Assembly: GCA_015521775.1 (NCBI GenBank)
Contig: WANN01000012.1
Coordinates: 1-64,000 of the forward strand
Length of the DNA stretch: 64,000 bases
Origin: Thermoproteaceae archaeon
GTDB taxonomy: Archaea; Thermoproteota; Thermoprotei; Thermoproteales; Thermoproteaceae
Direction: 5' to 3'
Both the position numbers and the translations under genes were made by a program. Each line of letters starts with the position of its first letter. The first letter of the stretch is position 1. Positions 51,215-60,138 of the stretch are shown here, piece by piece. A model generated the notes under the pieces. That model made no database searches and had not been told where the DNA came from. It saw only the letters and a program-made list of their open reading frames with translations.

Positions 51215-51961
51215 GTGGACGACGTGGCGGGACTGCTACGCCGACTGGGCATAAGGCCACGGAAGAGGCTGGGGCAGCATTTCGTGGTCGAGCGGGGGGT
51301 TATCGACGCCATGACGTCCCATGTGCCGACGGGCAGCGTGGTGTTGGAGGTAGGCGGGGGCCTTGGCGCCCTTACCTTCGAGCTGGCTAGGAGGGCTGCA
51401 CACGTCTACACCATAGAGGTAGATCCGGCTCTTTACGGGTACCTGTCCCGCAATGCGCCGGCCAACGTCACAGTGGTGCGTGGGGACGCGCTCAAGCTTC
51501 AGTGGCCCGACGCCGATGTGGTTGTGAGCAACGTGCCTTACAGCATATCCACGCCACTGCTCCTGAAGGCCCTTAGGTATGGGAGGCCCGCCGTGCTCAC
51601 CCTGCAGAGGGAGGTCGCCGAGAGGTTGGTTGCGGAGCCGGGGACCAAGAACTATGGGAGGCTCACCGTAATTACTAGGTGCCTTGCCGATGTAAGCATC
51701 GCGATGACCATACCGCCAACCGCCTTTTACCCGCCCCCGGAGGTCCACTCGGCGCTGGTGCTCGTGAGGCCCCACGACCCGTGCACCAAGGACATAGAGG
51801 GGCTGGAGAGGCTGACCGCCACGCTCTTCTCGCAGCGCAACAGGACTTTGAGGGCCCTTGCATCCAGGGGAATGATCGGCAATGTCGATCCCAGTCTCGC
51901 CGATAAAAGGGTGCGCCAGCTGACCCTAGACGACGTGGTGAGACTTCTAGGACGGACTTAG
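51215..51961 (+). CDS. ksgA: 16S rRNA adenine dimethyltransferase (KsgA/Dim1)
   Basis: 248 residues from GTG 51215. RKRLGQHFVVE near residue 15, SAM loop VLEVGGGLGALTFELA near 42, EVDPALYGYL near 67 and the catalytic NVPYSISTP near 104 (family NLPYxISTP). It dimethylates two adjacent adenosines in the 3' hairpin of 16S rRNA. The ORF reaches 51176, but TATA (ACTTTTATTT, about 51188-51197) falls inside that extension and is about 24 nt before the GTG. Confidence 0.92.
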   Translation: MDDVAGLLRRLGIRPRKRLGQHFVVERGVIDAMTSHVPTGSVVLEVGGGLGALTFELARRAAHVYTIEVDPALYGYLSRNAPANVTVVRGDALKLQWPDADVVVSNVPYSISTPLLLKALRYGRPAVLTLQREVAERLVAEPGTKNYGRLTVITRCLADVSIAMTIPPTAFYPPPEVHSALVLVRPHDPCTKDIEGLERLTATLFSQRNRTLRALASRGMIGNVDPSLADKRVRQLTLDDVVRLLGRT

Positions 51962-51992
51962 GCCCGGCCACGTGCAGGAATGGGCGTCCCTT

Positions 51993-52880
51993 TCAGTCGA
52001 CCAGGTACACTATCTGGTCCAGGTCCTCGGGCACCACCACGTTCCTGCCCCTAACATGCCTCACGTACCTTTCCAGGTCCCTGTAACGGGAACTGAAATG
52101 CACGAGCACCGCGACCCTGGGCCTAAGCTTGTCCACGATGTCCACCACGTCGAGTACCGTGGAATGGCCCTCCCTGTGGGCGTCCTGCCTAGCCACGTCG
52201 TCCGCGAATGTGGCTTCATGTATAAGTATGTCCACCTTGCCCAGGCCAAGCAGCTTTTCATTGGGCGCCGTGTCGCCGGAATAGACCAAGGTGAGGTGCC
52301 TGTCAGCCCTCGGCTCCAACACGTCCTCCGGCAACACCACCCTACCGCCTACCTCCACTGGACGGCCCAACTTCAACTCTTTCAGGAGCGTGACGGGCAC
52401 GCCCAGCTCCCTGGCCCTTTCCGGTTTCAGTCTGCCAGGGCCCAGATCCCACCTCAGCACGTAGCTGCAGGAATACGAGGTGTGCACGGCCTCCACGCAC
52501 TGTACTTCCAGGTCCCCCTCGCGGAACCCCCCTACATGGGCCCTTACGGCGAACTCGGCGCCCACATATCTGGCGAGCCCCCCAGCAACCTCCTCGATTC
52601 CGGGGGGACCCACCAATACCAGGTCCCTTTTCCGGGAACCCATCTTCATGGTGGAGAGCAGGCCAGGGAGGCCGAAGAGGTGGTCGCCATGGAAATGGGT
52701 TATCGCGATTATGTCCAGCGACGAGGGGCTCACGCCAATCTCCATAAGCCTATACTGGGCGCCCTCGCCCACGTCGAGCAGTATCCGCCGCCCCTTCCTG
52801 TCCTCGACCAGAACGGAGGGGAGCCACCTCCGCGGCGTGGGCACCGCACCGCCGGTGCCCAGCACAGTTATGACCAGCAT
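51993..52880 (-). CDS. rnz: Ribonuclease Z
   Basis: 295-residue metallo-beta-lactamase nuclease that cleaves tRNA precursors 3' of the discriminator base. LGTGGAVPTPRRWLPSVLV at the start, the zinc motif THFHGDHLFGLPGLL near residue 60, HTSYSCSYVL near 140, VYSGDTAPNEKLL near 205 and ILIHEATFADD near 225. The chosen ATG has a TATA (GTTTTATTT on the minus strand) 25 nt upstream; the frame is open further but that part lies in the divergent gene. Confidence 0.93.
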   Translation of the reverse strand: MLVITVLGTGGAVPTPRRWLPSVLVEDRKGRRILLDVGEGAQYRLMEIGVSPSSLDIIAITHFHGDHLFGLPGLLSTMKMGSRKRDLVLVGPPGIEEVAGGLARYVGAEFAVRAHVGGFREGDLEVQCVEAVHTSYSCSYVLRWDLGPGRLKPERARELGVPVTLLKELKLGRPVEVGGRVVLPEDVLEPRADRHLTLVYSGDTAPNEKLLGLGKVDILIHEATFADDVARQDAHREGHSTVLDVVDIVDKLRPRVAVLVHFSSRYRDLERYVRHVRGRNVVVPEDLDQIVYLVD

Positions 52881-52895
52881 GGTGGCCCCATGTGC

Positions 52896-54002
52896 ATGGC
52901 AAATAAAACGTTGGCCAGAAAGGTATTTAGCGTCCAACGGGGCACAGGCGTGGTGTTCAGGGTCTCGGGCATCCCAATGGTGGGCACGCTCTACTTTGGG
53001 CTTGTGGATAGGGGCACAAACGTGGTCGAGGTGAGGCCGACAAGTGTATGCGCGCTGTCCTGCATCTTCTGCAGCGTCAATGCCGGTCCAAAGAGCCGTA
53101 TAAGGCGCAACGAGTTCGTAGTGGAGTTGGACGACTTGCTGGACGCGGCGCGCGAGGTGGCGCATTTCAAGGGCCGGGGCGTCGAGTTCCACATAGACGG
53201 CATGGGGGACCCCGGAAATTACGATCGTCTCGTGGACCTGGTTGCTGGGCTTAGGGAGATCCCCGAGACCAGGACCATATCCATGCAGACCCGCCTCTTC
53301 ATGATGAGCGAGGACAAGGTCAGGCAGCTCGCCGAGGCCGGGCTGGACAGGATAAACCTAAGCGTGGACGCCCTGGACGTGGGCCTTGCCGCCGACCTCG
53401 CCGACACGGAGTGGTACGACGTGCGGAGGGTCATCGAGCTGGCCGAGTACACGGTTAGAAACACCAGTATAGACGTCATCGTCAGCCCTGTATGGGTACC
53501 CGGCATAAACGACGGGGAGATCGCGCGTATAGCTGCCTGGGCACATGCAGCCCTTGGCAAGAAGTGGCCGCCTGTACTGGTACAGAAGTACGTGGCGCAT
53601 AGGCGCGGCCGCAAGCCCGTCAGGGAAATGGGCTGGAGAACCTTCTGGGAAGCGCTGAGGAGGCTAGAGAGGGAAACCGGGCTGAGACTGGTCTTTGAGG
53701 GCAATGCCTTCGGCATCGAGCGCAGGGCTCCCCTTCCAAAGCCGTACGCTGTGGGGGAAAAGGTAAGGCTGCGCGTGGTGACCAGGGGCATCTTCGCCGG
53801 GGAGTACCTTGCAGTGCCGCTCAGGTTGAGGGGAAGCACGATCCACGACAGGTCCGTGACCATAGTGAGCCACGCCGAGCTGCCCGAGGACGCGGTGGTG
53901 ACCGCCCGCGTCGTGGAGAACAAGGACAACATATATCTGGCCTCGCCCAGCGCTGGCCCGCCGCTGTCAGTACGAGGCGTCCCAGGTAGGAATAGGCGTT
54001 AG
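52896..54002 (+). CDS. Radical SAM protein with C-terminal TRAM-like domain (COG2100)
   Basis: 368 residues. The radical SAM cluster motif is C-x3-C-x2-C in SVCALSCIFCSVNAG near residue 51; FHIDGMGDPGNYDRL near 100 replaces the usual GGE block. The last about 80 residues (KPYAVGEKVRLRVVTRGIFAGEYLAVP...VVTARVVENKDNIYLASP) look like a TRAM RNA-binding domain, suggesting an RNA-modifying reaction. The start is uncertain: ATG 52896 and 52890 have no upstream TATA, and the TATA at 52901-52909 fits the divergent rnz, so a later GTG near 52950 is possible. Confidence 0.82.
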   Translation: MANKTLARKVFSVQRGTGVVFRVSGIPMVGTLYFGLVDRGTNVVEVRPTSVCALSCIFCSVNAGPKSRIRRNEFVVELDDLLDAAREVAHFKGRGVEFHIDGMGDPGNYDRLVDLVAGLREIPETRTISMQTRLFMMSEDKVRQLAEAGLDRINLSVDALDVGLAADLADTEWYDVRRVIELAEYTVRNTSIDVIVSPVWVPGINDGEIARIAAWAHAALGKKWPPVLVQKYVAHRRGRKPVREMGWRTFWEALRRLERETGLRLVFEGNAFGIERRAPLPKPYAVGEKVRLRVVTRGIFAGEYLAVPLRLRGSTIHDRSVTIVSHAELPEDAVVTARVVENKDNIYLASPSAGPPLSVRGVPGRNRR

Positions 54003-54089
54003 AGGGCCGGCGTAGTCGGCGGCGCCCCCGTGGAGCCATGCACGGTCCAAAAGGGGGCTCATCCCCGGAAACCATCGATGCGCCGGGGC

Positions 54090-55952
54090 CTAGGCCGGGG
54101 ACAGACGTACCTGGGTGTAGTTTATCCGTGGGGTGCCCCCATAGGGTCCCCCCTCGCCGTTCACCACGGCGTTTATGGGCACCCCATCCAGATCCTTCGG
54201 TATGCCCTCCATGAGCGCTATCCCTGGGGGCACGTCCGGGTCCCGCACCACCTTGACCTTGACCTTGCCCCTGGACCCCTCCATCACAGCGACCTCGCCT
54301 AGTCCCAGCCCGTCTGCGTCTGCCGGCGATAGCCGCACCGCGGGAGGGACAGGGCCATACGTCTCGGCGAACTGGCTGTTTGTGTGCAGCGGTTCCGAGG
54401 TGAAGACCAGTACCGTTCCGCCTGGAGGCTCCACGAACCGCGGTAGGGGAGGATGGCCCTTGGACTCCGCCAAAGTGCTGTAGAACTCTATCTTGCCGCT
54501 TGGCGTCTCGTACCTGTCGTGCGGCGGCGTCTCCAGTTCCATCACGCCCCTCTCCCTCAGCTCTGCGAGCCTTCCCCCGATGGCTACGTCCACCGCCCTC
54601 CATGGGTCCTCCTCGATCAAGGGATGCTTCAATCCTAGGGCCTCTGCTATCTTGCCCATTACCCAGACCTCGCTCCTCGATTCGCCGGGGGGCTGCCTCA
54701 CGGGCCTGTTATATGTCAGGAGGTTGTGCCAGTAGCTGTACACCACGTCCTCCTTCTCCAGGTATAGCGGCGCAGGCAGCACCACGTCGGCGACCAGAGC
54801 AGTGTCGGACCAGAAGGGGTCATGCACCACTAGGAACGCGCTGCCCCTCCGCCTAAGCTCGTTCCCCCCAGGCAACGTGACCAGGGGATTACTATTCCAC
54901 ACATATATGAAGTCCAGGGACCCCCGCCTAAGCTCCTCGCCGAGGGAACCCATGCCGATGATCCTGCTGGGACCCGAGGCGTGGAGTCCCCTGAGGTACG
55001 CCGTGTCTATGCCGAGCCCCTCGGTGTTGCTGTAGTAGAAGCCCCTGTGGATGCCCAGGAGGGCCGGTATAAGGGATATGGCCCTAGCCGCGTCGCCGCC
55101 GTTGAGGGTCCTCCCAATGGCGAAGCCTATGACGGTGAGCGGCCTGTACTCCTCGTAGAAGTCCACTAGCCTCATGAACTCGCCGCGGCTCAGCCCGGTG
55201 ACCCTACAGACATACTCCGGCGTGAACCTCTCCACGTGGGCTCTGAACTTCTCGTATCCCACCGTGTACCTGCCAACGAAGTCCATGTCCACGGAGCCGC
55301 GAACGATGAGCTCCCTTGCTATGCCGAGGGCCAGCGCGGCGTCGGTGCCCGGCCTCACCACTATTGGCACATCGGCGTGTTTAAGCGTCCTGGTCATGGC
55401 TATGTCAACGGCGGCTATCCTCATACCGCGGCGTCTAGCAATCCCCCACCCATGTATGAAGGACGTCGCGGCGTTGACGGCCCAGAACACCGCGGCGCGG
55501 AACCTCTCCATGTCCCTCGGAAAGGCGCCTCGGGCCGTGCCATAATGAAGCGCAATGGCCTTCTTGCCCTCAGAACTGCATATGGAGTAGTCCGTGGACG
55601 CGGCGCGCAGCGCGTTCCAAAGCCTTATGGGGAAGTCCCACGTCAGGAGTCCCTGATTCCCATCGTAGTCCACATGTAGGACCGACTGTGGACCGCGCGC
55701 CTCGAGGGACTCACGTAGGCGCTCCACCACCACCCTAACGGCCTCCCTCCAGGACACCTCCCTGAACTTTCCCTCCTCCACGGCCACATACGGCCTCAAC
55801 ACGCGCCTAGGCGAGTCCGCCCTACGCAGATCTGCGACGCCGCGTGGACACGTGAACCCAAGCGTGGGGAAAAGTGATGCAGGTCTGATGGAGCCTCCGA
55901 CAGCCTCGAAGACACACGTGTCGTAGCAGTCCCTTGTACACGCAACGTACAT
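54090..55952 (-). CDS. Molybdopterin oxidoreductase, DMSO-reductase superfamily
   Basis: 620 residues from ATG 55952. The N-terminal [4Fe-4S] motif is CTRDCYDTC with a fourth Cys in GFTCPRG; bis-MGD-binding blocks include YVWNSNPLVTLPG, VVHDPFWSDTALVADVVLPAPLYLE near 360 and the C-terminal VRLSPADADGLGLGEV (molybdopterin dinucleotide domain). No Tat or Sec signal is present, so it should be cytoplasmic. Electron acceptor and substrate are unclear: no FeS or membrane partner subunit is adjacent. TATA (GTTTATACG on the minus strand) is 25 nt upstream. Confidence 0.87.
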   Translation of the reverse strand: MYVACTRDCYDTCVFEAVGGSIRPASLFPTLGFTCPRGVADLRRADSPRRVLRPYVAVEEGKFREVSWREAVRVVVERLRESLEARGPQSVLHVDYDGNQGLLTWDFPIRLWNALRAASTDYSICSSEGKKAIALHYGTARGAFPRDMERFRAAVFWAVNAATSFIHGWGIARRRGMRIAAVDIAMTRTLKHADVPIVVRPGTDAALALGIARELIVRGSVDMDFVGRYTVGYEKFRAHVERFTPEYVCRVTGLSRGEFMRLVDFYEEYRPLTVIGFAIGRTLNGGDAARAISLIPALLGIHRGFYYSNTEGLGIDTAYLRGLHASGPSRIIGMGSLGEELRRGSLDFIYVWNSNPLVTLPGGNELRRRGSAFLVVHDPFWSDTALVADVVLPAPLYLEKEDVVYSYWHNLLTYNRPVRQPPGESRSEVWVMGKIAEALGLKHPLIEEDPWRAVDVAIGGRLAELRERGVMELETPPHDRYETPSGKIEFYSTLAESKGHPPLPRFVEPPGGTVLVFTSEPLHTNSQFAETYGPVPPAVRLSPADADGLGLGEVAVMEGSRGKVKVKVVRDPDVPPGIALMEGIPKDLDGVPINAVVNGEGGPYGGTPRINYTQVRLSPA

Positions 55953-56123
55953 TGACCTAGTTTCCGAACCCACGTATAAACCTTAACGCCCCAACGCTAG
56001 CCTCGTCACGGATCGGAGTTTGGGCCCCCGGGCACGATGGGGACCGCACAGCAAAATAAAAATGTGGGGGTACAATCGCCCTTTCAATGGGAAAAATAAA
56101 TATTATCGCTTTGTGTGGTCCAC

Positions 56124-56627
56124 ATGTCGGGCACCAACGTCGTGATTGACGTTATTGCCGACGGCGTCGCAGACTTCTTAAAGCGCCTATGCGAGTGCGA
56201 GAGGAGGCGGAGCGAGCTCAGCGACAAGTACGCCTTGACGTCCATCGCCGACGAGGTCATCAAGGCGGCTAACGACGGGAGGAACGTGGACCTGGGCAAC
56301 GTTAGGGTCGAGGTTTCCAGGAGGCTGTTCCGCAGGACGGTCACAGTGCACTTCATGGGGAGGAGCATGACTGTGGACGAGTTCCTGGTCGAGGTGTCCA
56401 AGGCCAGGTCTGCCCTGGCATGGTACGAAAGCGACTGCTCCAGCGAGGCTGTCCTCGAGCCGATATATAGAACAGACGATAGGCCCACCATAGAGTACGT
56501 CAGGGCCAACTACGACACATTTAAAGTGATCTGCGCTGGATCCACTCCCGACCTCGCCTATCCCCCGGACTTCCCTGCATATGCGAGGATGGGCATAGAG
56601 CAGGGCATACGCAAGTACGGTCCATGA
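56124..56627 (+). CDS. Uncharacterised protein upstream of UMP kinase
   Basis: 167 residues from ATG 56124. Alpha/beta with a helical N-terminal half, clustered cysteines (LCECERR near residue 22, DCSS near 104 and VICAGS near 137). The end overlaps pyrH by 4 nt, so it is co-translated with UMP kinase. TATA AAATAAATATT (about 56093-56103) is centred 26 nt upstream of the ATG. No family recognised. Confidence 0.6.
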   Translation: MSGTNVVIDVIADGVADFLKRLCECERRRSELSDKYALTSIADEVIKAANDGRNVDLGNVRVEVSRRLFRRTVTVHFMGRSMTVDEFLVEVSKARSALAWYESDCSSEAVLEPIYRTDDRPTIEYVRANYDTFKVICAGSTPDLAYPPDFPAYARMGIEQGIRKYGP

Positions 56628-57310
56628 GGCTCGTCCTCAAGTTGAGCGGCCGCGTGTTCGACGACGTGGACGCAGTGTCGGCCTACGCCCATATGGTCAG
56701 GGACCTGGCCTCCGATGGGCATGCCCTGGGCGTGGTGGTGGGGGGAGGCGAGGCGGCCAGGAGGTACATAGCGGCGGCCAGGGCCCTCGGGTCAAGCGAG
56801 GCTGACCTGGACCGGATAGGCATAGCTGCGACAAGGCTTAACGCCATGCTCCTAATGTCGGCGCTACGCGGCGTAGCCTACCCAAGGGTGCCCGAAACGC
56901 TGGAGGAGGCCATCGCGGCCTCCGAGAGGTGGCCAGTGGTGGTCCTGGGCGGGCTGCAGCCAGGCCAGTCCACCACCATGGTGGCTGCCCTGGTCGCCGA
57001 GGCGACCGGCACACGCCTCATAGTCAACTGCGCCAACGTGGACGCGGTGTACACCGACGATCCCCGGACCAACCCTAACGCGAGGCCCCTGGAGGAGGTC
57101 ACCCTGGACGAGCTGGAGGCACTTATAAGGGGGAAGGCGCACGCGGGCACCTACGAGCTGGCCGACCCCTGGAGCGTGGCGGTCATGAGGAGGAGCGGCA
57201 TCTCCATGTACGTGGTGGACTGGAGGGACGTTGGAAGGGTGCGCGGCGTCGTGCTGGGCACCGAGAGGCCCGGGACCCGGATCATCCCCCGGCTACACGG
57301 CTCAGATTAG
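56624..57310 (+). CDS. pyrH: UMP kinase
   Basis: 228 residues, amino-acid-kinase fold, archaeal-type UMP kinase making UDP. LKLSGRVF at the start, GVVVGGGEAARRYIAAARALG near residue 37, QPGQSTTMVAALVAEATGTRLIVNCANVDAVYTDDPR near 110-145 and the NP-x-AR-PLEEV block. Shorter than bacterial PyrH and without its regulatory features, as is usual in archaea. Overlaps the convergent tenA-like gene by 9 nt. Confidence 0.93.
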   Translation: MRLVLKLSGRVFDDVDAVSAYAHMVRDLASDGHALGVVVGGGEAARRYIAAARALGSSEADLDRIGIAATRLNAMLLMSALRGVAYPRVPETLEEAIAASERWPVVVLGGLQPGQSTTMVAALVAEATGTRLIVNCANVDAVYTDDPRTNPNARPLEEVTLDELEALIRGKAHAGTYELADPWSVAVMRRSGISMYVVDWRDVGRVRGVVLGTERPGTRIIPRLHGSD

Positions 57311-57901
57311 GGAATCCCAGAACGCGCGCTCATAGGTCTGCACGGCCCTGGCGACCCAGCGGTATCTGGCCATGTCCAGGTACCTCGATGCTATCTCCTC
57401 CCCAAGCCTCTCAAGCTCCCCATAGGGGCCTGCGAAGAGGTCCAGGAACCTGGTTGACCGAACGCCGTTGCTACGCGCCCATTTGGCCAACGCGGCGCAG
57501 TTGGCGCCCCACACGGGCAGGTTGACGGTCATGGCCACAGCGAGGTCGCCCATGGTGCCGGCCACCGCGAGCCAGGAGAGGAAGTGCGTGTATGCCACGG
57601 CTGTGGGGTCCACCCCCTCGTATCCCGGCTCCACGCCCAGTTCCCCTGCCAGCTCCTCCAGGGCGAGGTACGCCTCGTGGTCGCCGTCCACCAGCATCTT
57701 GACGAACCTAACCTCCAGGCGGTCCCTGGCCTTCGACATGGCCATTGAGAGGGCCCTCAGGTCGTTGGGGACTATGTAGAGCTGGTTCGCGACGAACCTC
57801 CTCAGGACCCCCATGGTAGGCCGCTTGACGGGACCGGCCTCAAGTATCGCCTTGTTCAACGGCTCCAGCTCCTTCCTGAGCGCGTCTATTATACCGGCCA
57901 T
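57302..57901 (-). CDS. TenA-like helical protein, catalytic Cys missing
   Basis: 199 residues from ATG 57901. All-helical with TenA/heme-oxygenase-fold landmarks (FVANQLYIVPNDLRAL near residue 35, TAVAYTHFLSWLA near 100 and the C-terminal AVQTYERAFWDSLI). The TenA active-site Cys, in LLPCxWxYAEI of the neighbour, corresponds here to NLPVWGANCAAL, so thiaminase activity is doubtful; it may bind a related ligand or act with the first TenA. Its start overlaps the end of the upstream tenA by 13 nt. Confidence 0.75.
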   Translation of the reverse strand: MAGIIDALRKELEPLNKAILEAGPVKRPTMGVLRRFVANQLYIVPNDLRALSMAMSKARDRLEVRFVKMLVDGDHEAYLALEELAGELGVEPGYEGVDPTAVAYTHFLSWLAVAGTMGDLAVAMTVNLPVWGANCAALAKWARSNGVRSTRFLDLFAGPYGELERLGEEIASRYLDMARYRWVARAVQTYERAFWDSLI

Positions 57902-58539
57902 CTCTCCTCTCTGTAAGCGGCTTCCCAGAACATGTACTCGTATCGGCTGGCCGTGAGGAACGGCCCCACGAGCCTTTCGGGAGGGGCCCCCGAGGCGTCG
58001 AGGAGGCCCCTCATCCTGGCCACCAGCCGCCTGTACTCCTCGCCCAGGTACGTAGAGGCCCATTCCCTGTACAGGTCCACGCCGTTGCGCTCCAAGAGGT
58101 GCCTATGCGCCTCGGCTATCTCCGCGTAGGACCACAGGCAGGGAAGTAGCGCGGCGACGCACTCCTCGAAGGTGCCGTACGTGCACGTGTGGGCCAGGAA
58201 ATTTGTGTAGGCCAGGTTGGCCGCGTTGGGCTCGACGTCCATGGCGTCGCGCAACGTTAGGCCCATCCTGCCGAGGAGGCGCCCGTAGTTGGCCATCTCG
58301 CCGGTGGCGGTGCCGTAGGCCAGCTCCAGCATGGCCCTCATGGACTCGAGGTCCCTCGCCTTGTAGGCCGCCAGGGCCAGCGCCTTGGTGTACCAGACCA
58401 GAAAGTGATAGTCCTGTAAGGCGTAATACCTAAACCTGCCTAGGGGCAGGTCACCCCTGTACAGCTCCACCACGAATGGATGGCCAAGTATTGCGTCCCA
58501 CACGCGCCGCGCCGAGGCCCTCAGCTCCTCCGTCAACAT
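57889..58539 (-). CDS. tenA: Thiaminase II/aminopyrimidine aminohydrolase TenA
   Basis: 216 residues. Canonical TenA features: WDAILGHPFVVELYRGDLPLGRFRYYALQDYHFLVWYTKALALA near the N-terminus, the active-site Cys in LLPCLWSYAEIAEAH near residue 131, and the closing MFWEAAYREERWP. It salvages pyrimidine from degraded thiamine, feeding HMP to the ThiD part of ThiDN. TATA (ACATATATTT on the minus strand) is 25 nt upstream. It is the first gene of a two-gene TenA operon. Confidence 0.92.
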   Translation of the reverse strand: MLTEELRASARRVWDAILGHPFVVELYRGDLPLGRFRYYALQDYHFLVWYTKALALAAYKARDLESMRAMLELAYGTATGEMANYGRLLGRMGLTLRDAMDVEPNAANLAYTNFLAHTCTYGTFEECVAALLPCLWSYAEIAEAHRHLLERNGVDLYREWASTYLGEEYRRLVARMRGLLDASGAPPERLVGPFLTASRYEYMFWEAAYREERWPV

Positions 58540-58567
58540 GGCCCCATCCCGACCCCAAAATATATGT

Positions 58568-59131
58568 TTATATGAGTAAGAAGAGGGCTGCAGCCGCCGC
58601 CAGGGCGATCGCCCAGTACGCTGGGTACACCCTGAACATCTTGTAGCCGTCGAGGGGCGGTATGGGGAGCAGGTTGAAGAGGGCGAGCCACGCGTTTATC
58701 TTGGCGAAGTACCACGCCATTGGGACCACGTGTACCAGGGGGAGGGAGAGTAGGGCGAGCCCTATGTTTGTTGCGGGGCCCGCGGCCGATATGTAAAAGA
58801 AGTCCCTGGGACTTGCGCGGCCCCATATGTTGTACTGGGACACAACGACTGCGCCGGGGGCCGCAAAGATGAAGTTTGTGAGGGCTGGCAGCACCACTGC
58901 CAGGGCCAGCCATGGGTACGAGGCCTCGTACCTGGCGAAGTAGCCCAGCCTGTTGGCCACATACCTATGCGCCAGCTCGTGTCCGAGGAACGCCAAGAGC
59001 AGTATCACGGCCATTACGGGGAGAAGGGCCAGCACGGCGGCCAAACCCAGACCCTTGCCGTACAGCAGCGAGAATCCTAACGATAGGGCTGCCAATGACA
59101 GGGCCATGTCAAGGACCTCCTTCCTATCCAT
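58568..59131 (-). CDS. Site-2-type membrane metalloprotease (M50)
   Basis: 187 residues with about five membrane helices. The zinc motif is HELAH (HExxH) in FLGHELAHRYV near residue 45, and the second ligand region is NLLPIPPLDGYKMF near 155. M50 proteases cut membrane-anchored substrates inside the bilayer; the substrate is unknown. ATG 59131 is preferred over an open frame reaching 59281, since MDRKEVLDMALSLAALSLG looks like the natural N-terminus and a weak TATA-like CAAATACG is about 22 nt upstream. Confidence 0.85.
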   Translation of the reverse strand: MDRKEVLDMALSLAALSLGFSLLYGKGLGLAAVLALLPVMAVILLLAFLGHELAHRYVANRLGYFARYEASYPWLALAVVLPALTNFIFAAPGAVVVSQYNIWGRASPRDFFYISAAGPATNIGLALLSLPLVHVVPMAWYFAKINAWLALFNLLPIPPLDGYKMFRVYPAYWAIALAAAAALFLLI

Positions 59132-59241
59132 GGGGAAACTTGTCTGCCCGTATTTGACCGTTGTGCCGCGGCGCCGATGTTTTACGTGACCGGCACATGT
59201 GGGGCGTGGCAACATATATGTACCTGTGCGGCCATGGGACA

Positions 59242-59289
59242 GTGATGAGGATGGTAGCCGGCGAACATGAGCGGGGTCCAAAGCGCTGA
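59242..59289 (+). ncRNA. C/D-box sRNA candidate
   Basis: C box GTGATGA (59242-59248), D box CTGA (59286-59289), 48 nt in all. Fitted internally: 12-nt guide GGATGGTAGCCG, D' GCGA, 3-nt spacer, C' TGAGCGG, 11-nt guide GGTCCAAAGCG, D. A clear TATA (ACATATATG, 59212-59220) is centred 25 nt before the C box, so transcription would start right at the RNA, as is usual for archaeal box C/D genes. D' and C' are degenerate. Predicted pairing: CGCTTTGGACC for D. Confidence 0.52.
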
Positions 59290-59322
59290 TAACTGTATGC
59301 CGGCTGCGCCCCTACACGCACC

Positions 59323-60138
59323 TCACAGTATCTGGGGTATCTCCTGGCGCTGCGACTGTTGCAGCGTCGAGAGGAGCATCTCCACGTTCTTCTCAACTAG
59401 GAAGGAGTACTTGGAGGCGTGCTCCTCGAGGTTCTGGGTGGGCAGTTCCCTGCCCACCAGCCTGCTGAGGGCCCTGATCAGCTTGAGGGCCGCAACGGCG
59501 TCGGGCCCCACCTTGCCGACCAGGTCGTGGAGGAGGGCCATGACGTCCCTATGCGTGCCCACCCTACCGGTCTCCACCAGCCTCCTCACTGAGGCCAGCA
59601 ACTTGGACTCAGCGAGGAGGAGCACGCCCTTGATCCTGCGGGAGAGCACCGCGTCCAGGAACGCGCCCTCTATTCCGGACACGACGCCCTCCTTTATGGG
59701 CGTGAAGCCGTGTTCTTTGAGCCTCTCCGCCATCTGCTCCTCGGTTACGAAAAACACGTTGTCGCTTTCCTTCTCGCTTACGTTGGGCATCGCCGAGAGG
59801 CACACCACCATTTCTATGTTGTTGTCCTCTGCCCACTCGAGGAGCTTACCTATGAACTGGGCGTATATCTGAGGGGGGACAGGTATGTGCTGCCGGAGCG
59901 CTATTATCCCAGTGTCGGGGCTGTAGAAGAGCCTGTAGGGCAGCTTGGCCACCCCCTCCACAACTGCTATGACTGGGGGCAACGCCTCCACCTTTATCGC
60001 GCCCAGCTCCTCCATCTTCAAAGTGTCTATGAGGTATTCCACGGCCACTATGCCGGAGAGGCTCGGCTCCGGGCAACTCAACACAAGTACGTTGTTCCTG
60101 TCGCGGGGTATGGGGCTTATCTTGACCTCTATCTTCAT
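59323..60138 (-). CDS. PAC2-family protein (proteasome assembly chaperone-like)
   Basis: 271 residues. PEPSLSGIVAVEYLIDTLKMEELG near residue 23, IVVC-type core strands (NNIEMVVCLSAMPN) and FVTEEQMAERLKEHGFTPIKEGVVSGIEGAFLDAV near 130-165 match the COG2047/PAC2 pattern. Eukaryotic PAC2 helps assemble the 20S proteasome; the archaeal function is uncertain. TATA (GTTTATATA on the minus strand) is about 23 nt upstream of the ATG. Confidence 0.85.
   Translation of the reverse strand: MKIEVKISPIPRDRNNVLVLSCPEPSLSGIVAVEYLIDTLKMEELGAIKVEALPPVIAVVEGVAKLPYRLFYSPDTGIIALRQHIPVPPQIYAQFIGKLLEWAEDNNIEMVVCLSAMPNVSEKESDNVFFVTEEQMAERLKEHGFTPIKEGVVSGIEGAFLDAVLSRRIKGVLLLAESKLLASVRRLVETGRVGTHRDVMALLHDLVGKVGPDAVAALKLIRALSRLVGRELPTQNLEEHASKYSFLVEKNVEMLLSTLQQSQRQEIPQIL

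Noticed and set aside
51972-52895. Long plus-strand open frame running into the radical SAM gene, which would make a 676-residue protein
   Set aside because: This stretch is the antisense of rnz, whose motifs are unmistakable; the radical SAM family begins near 52896 or later.
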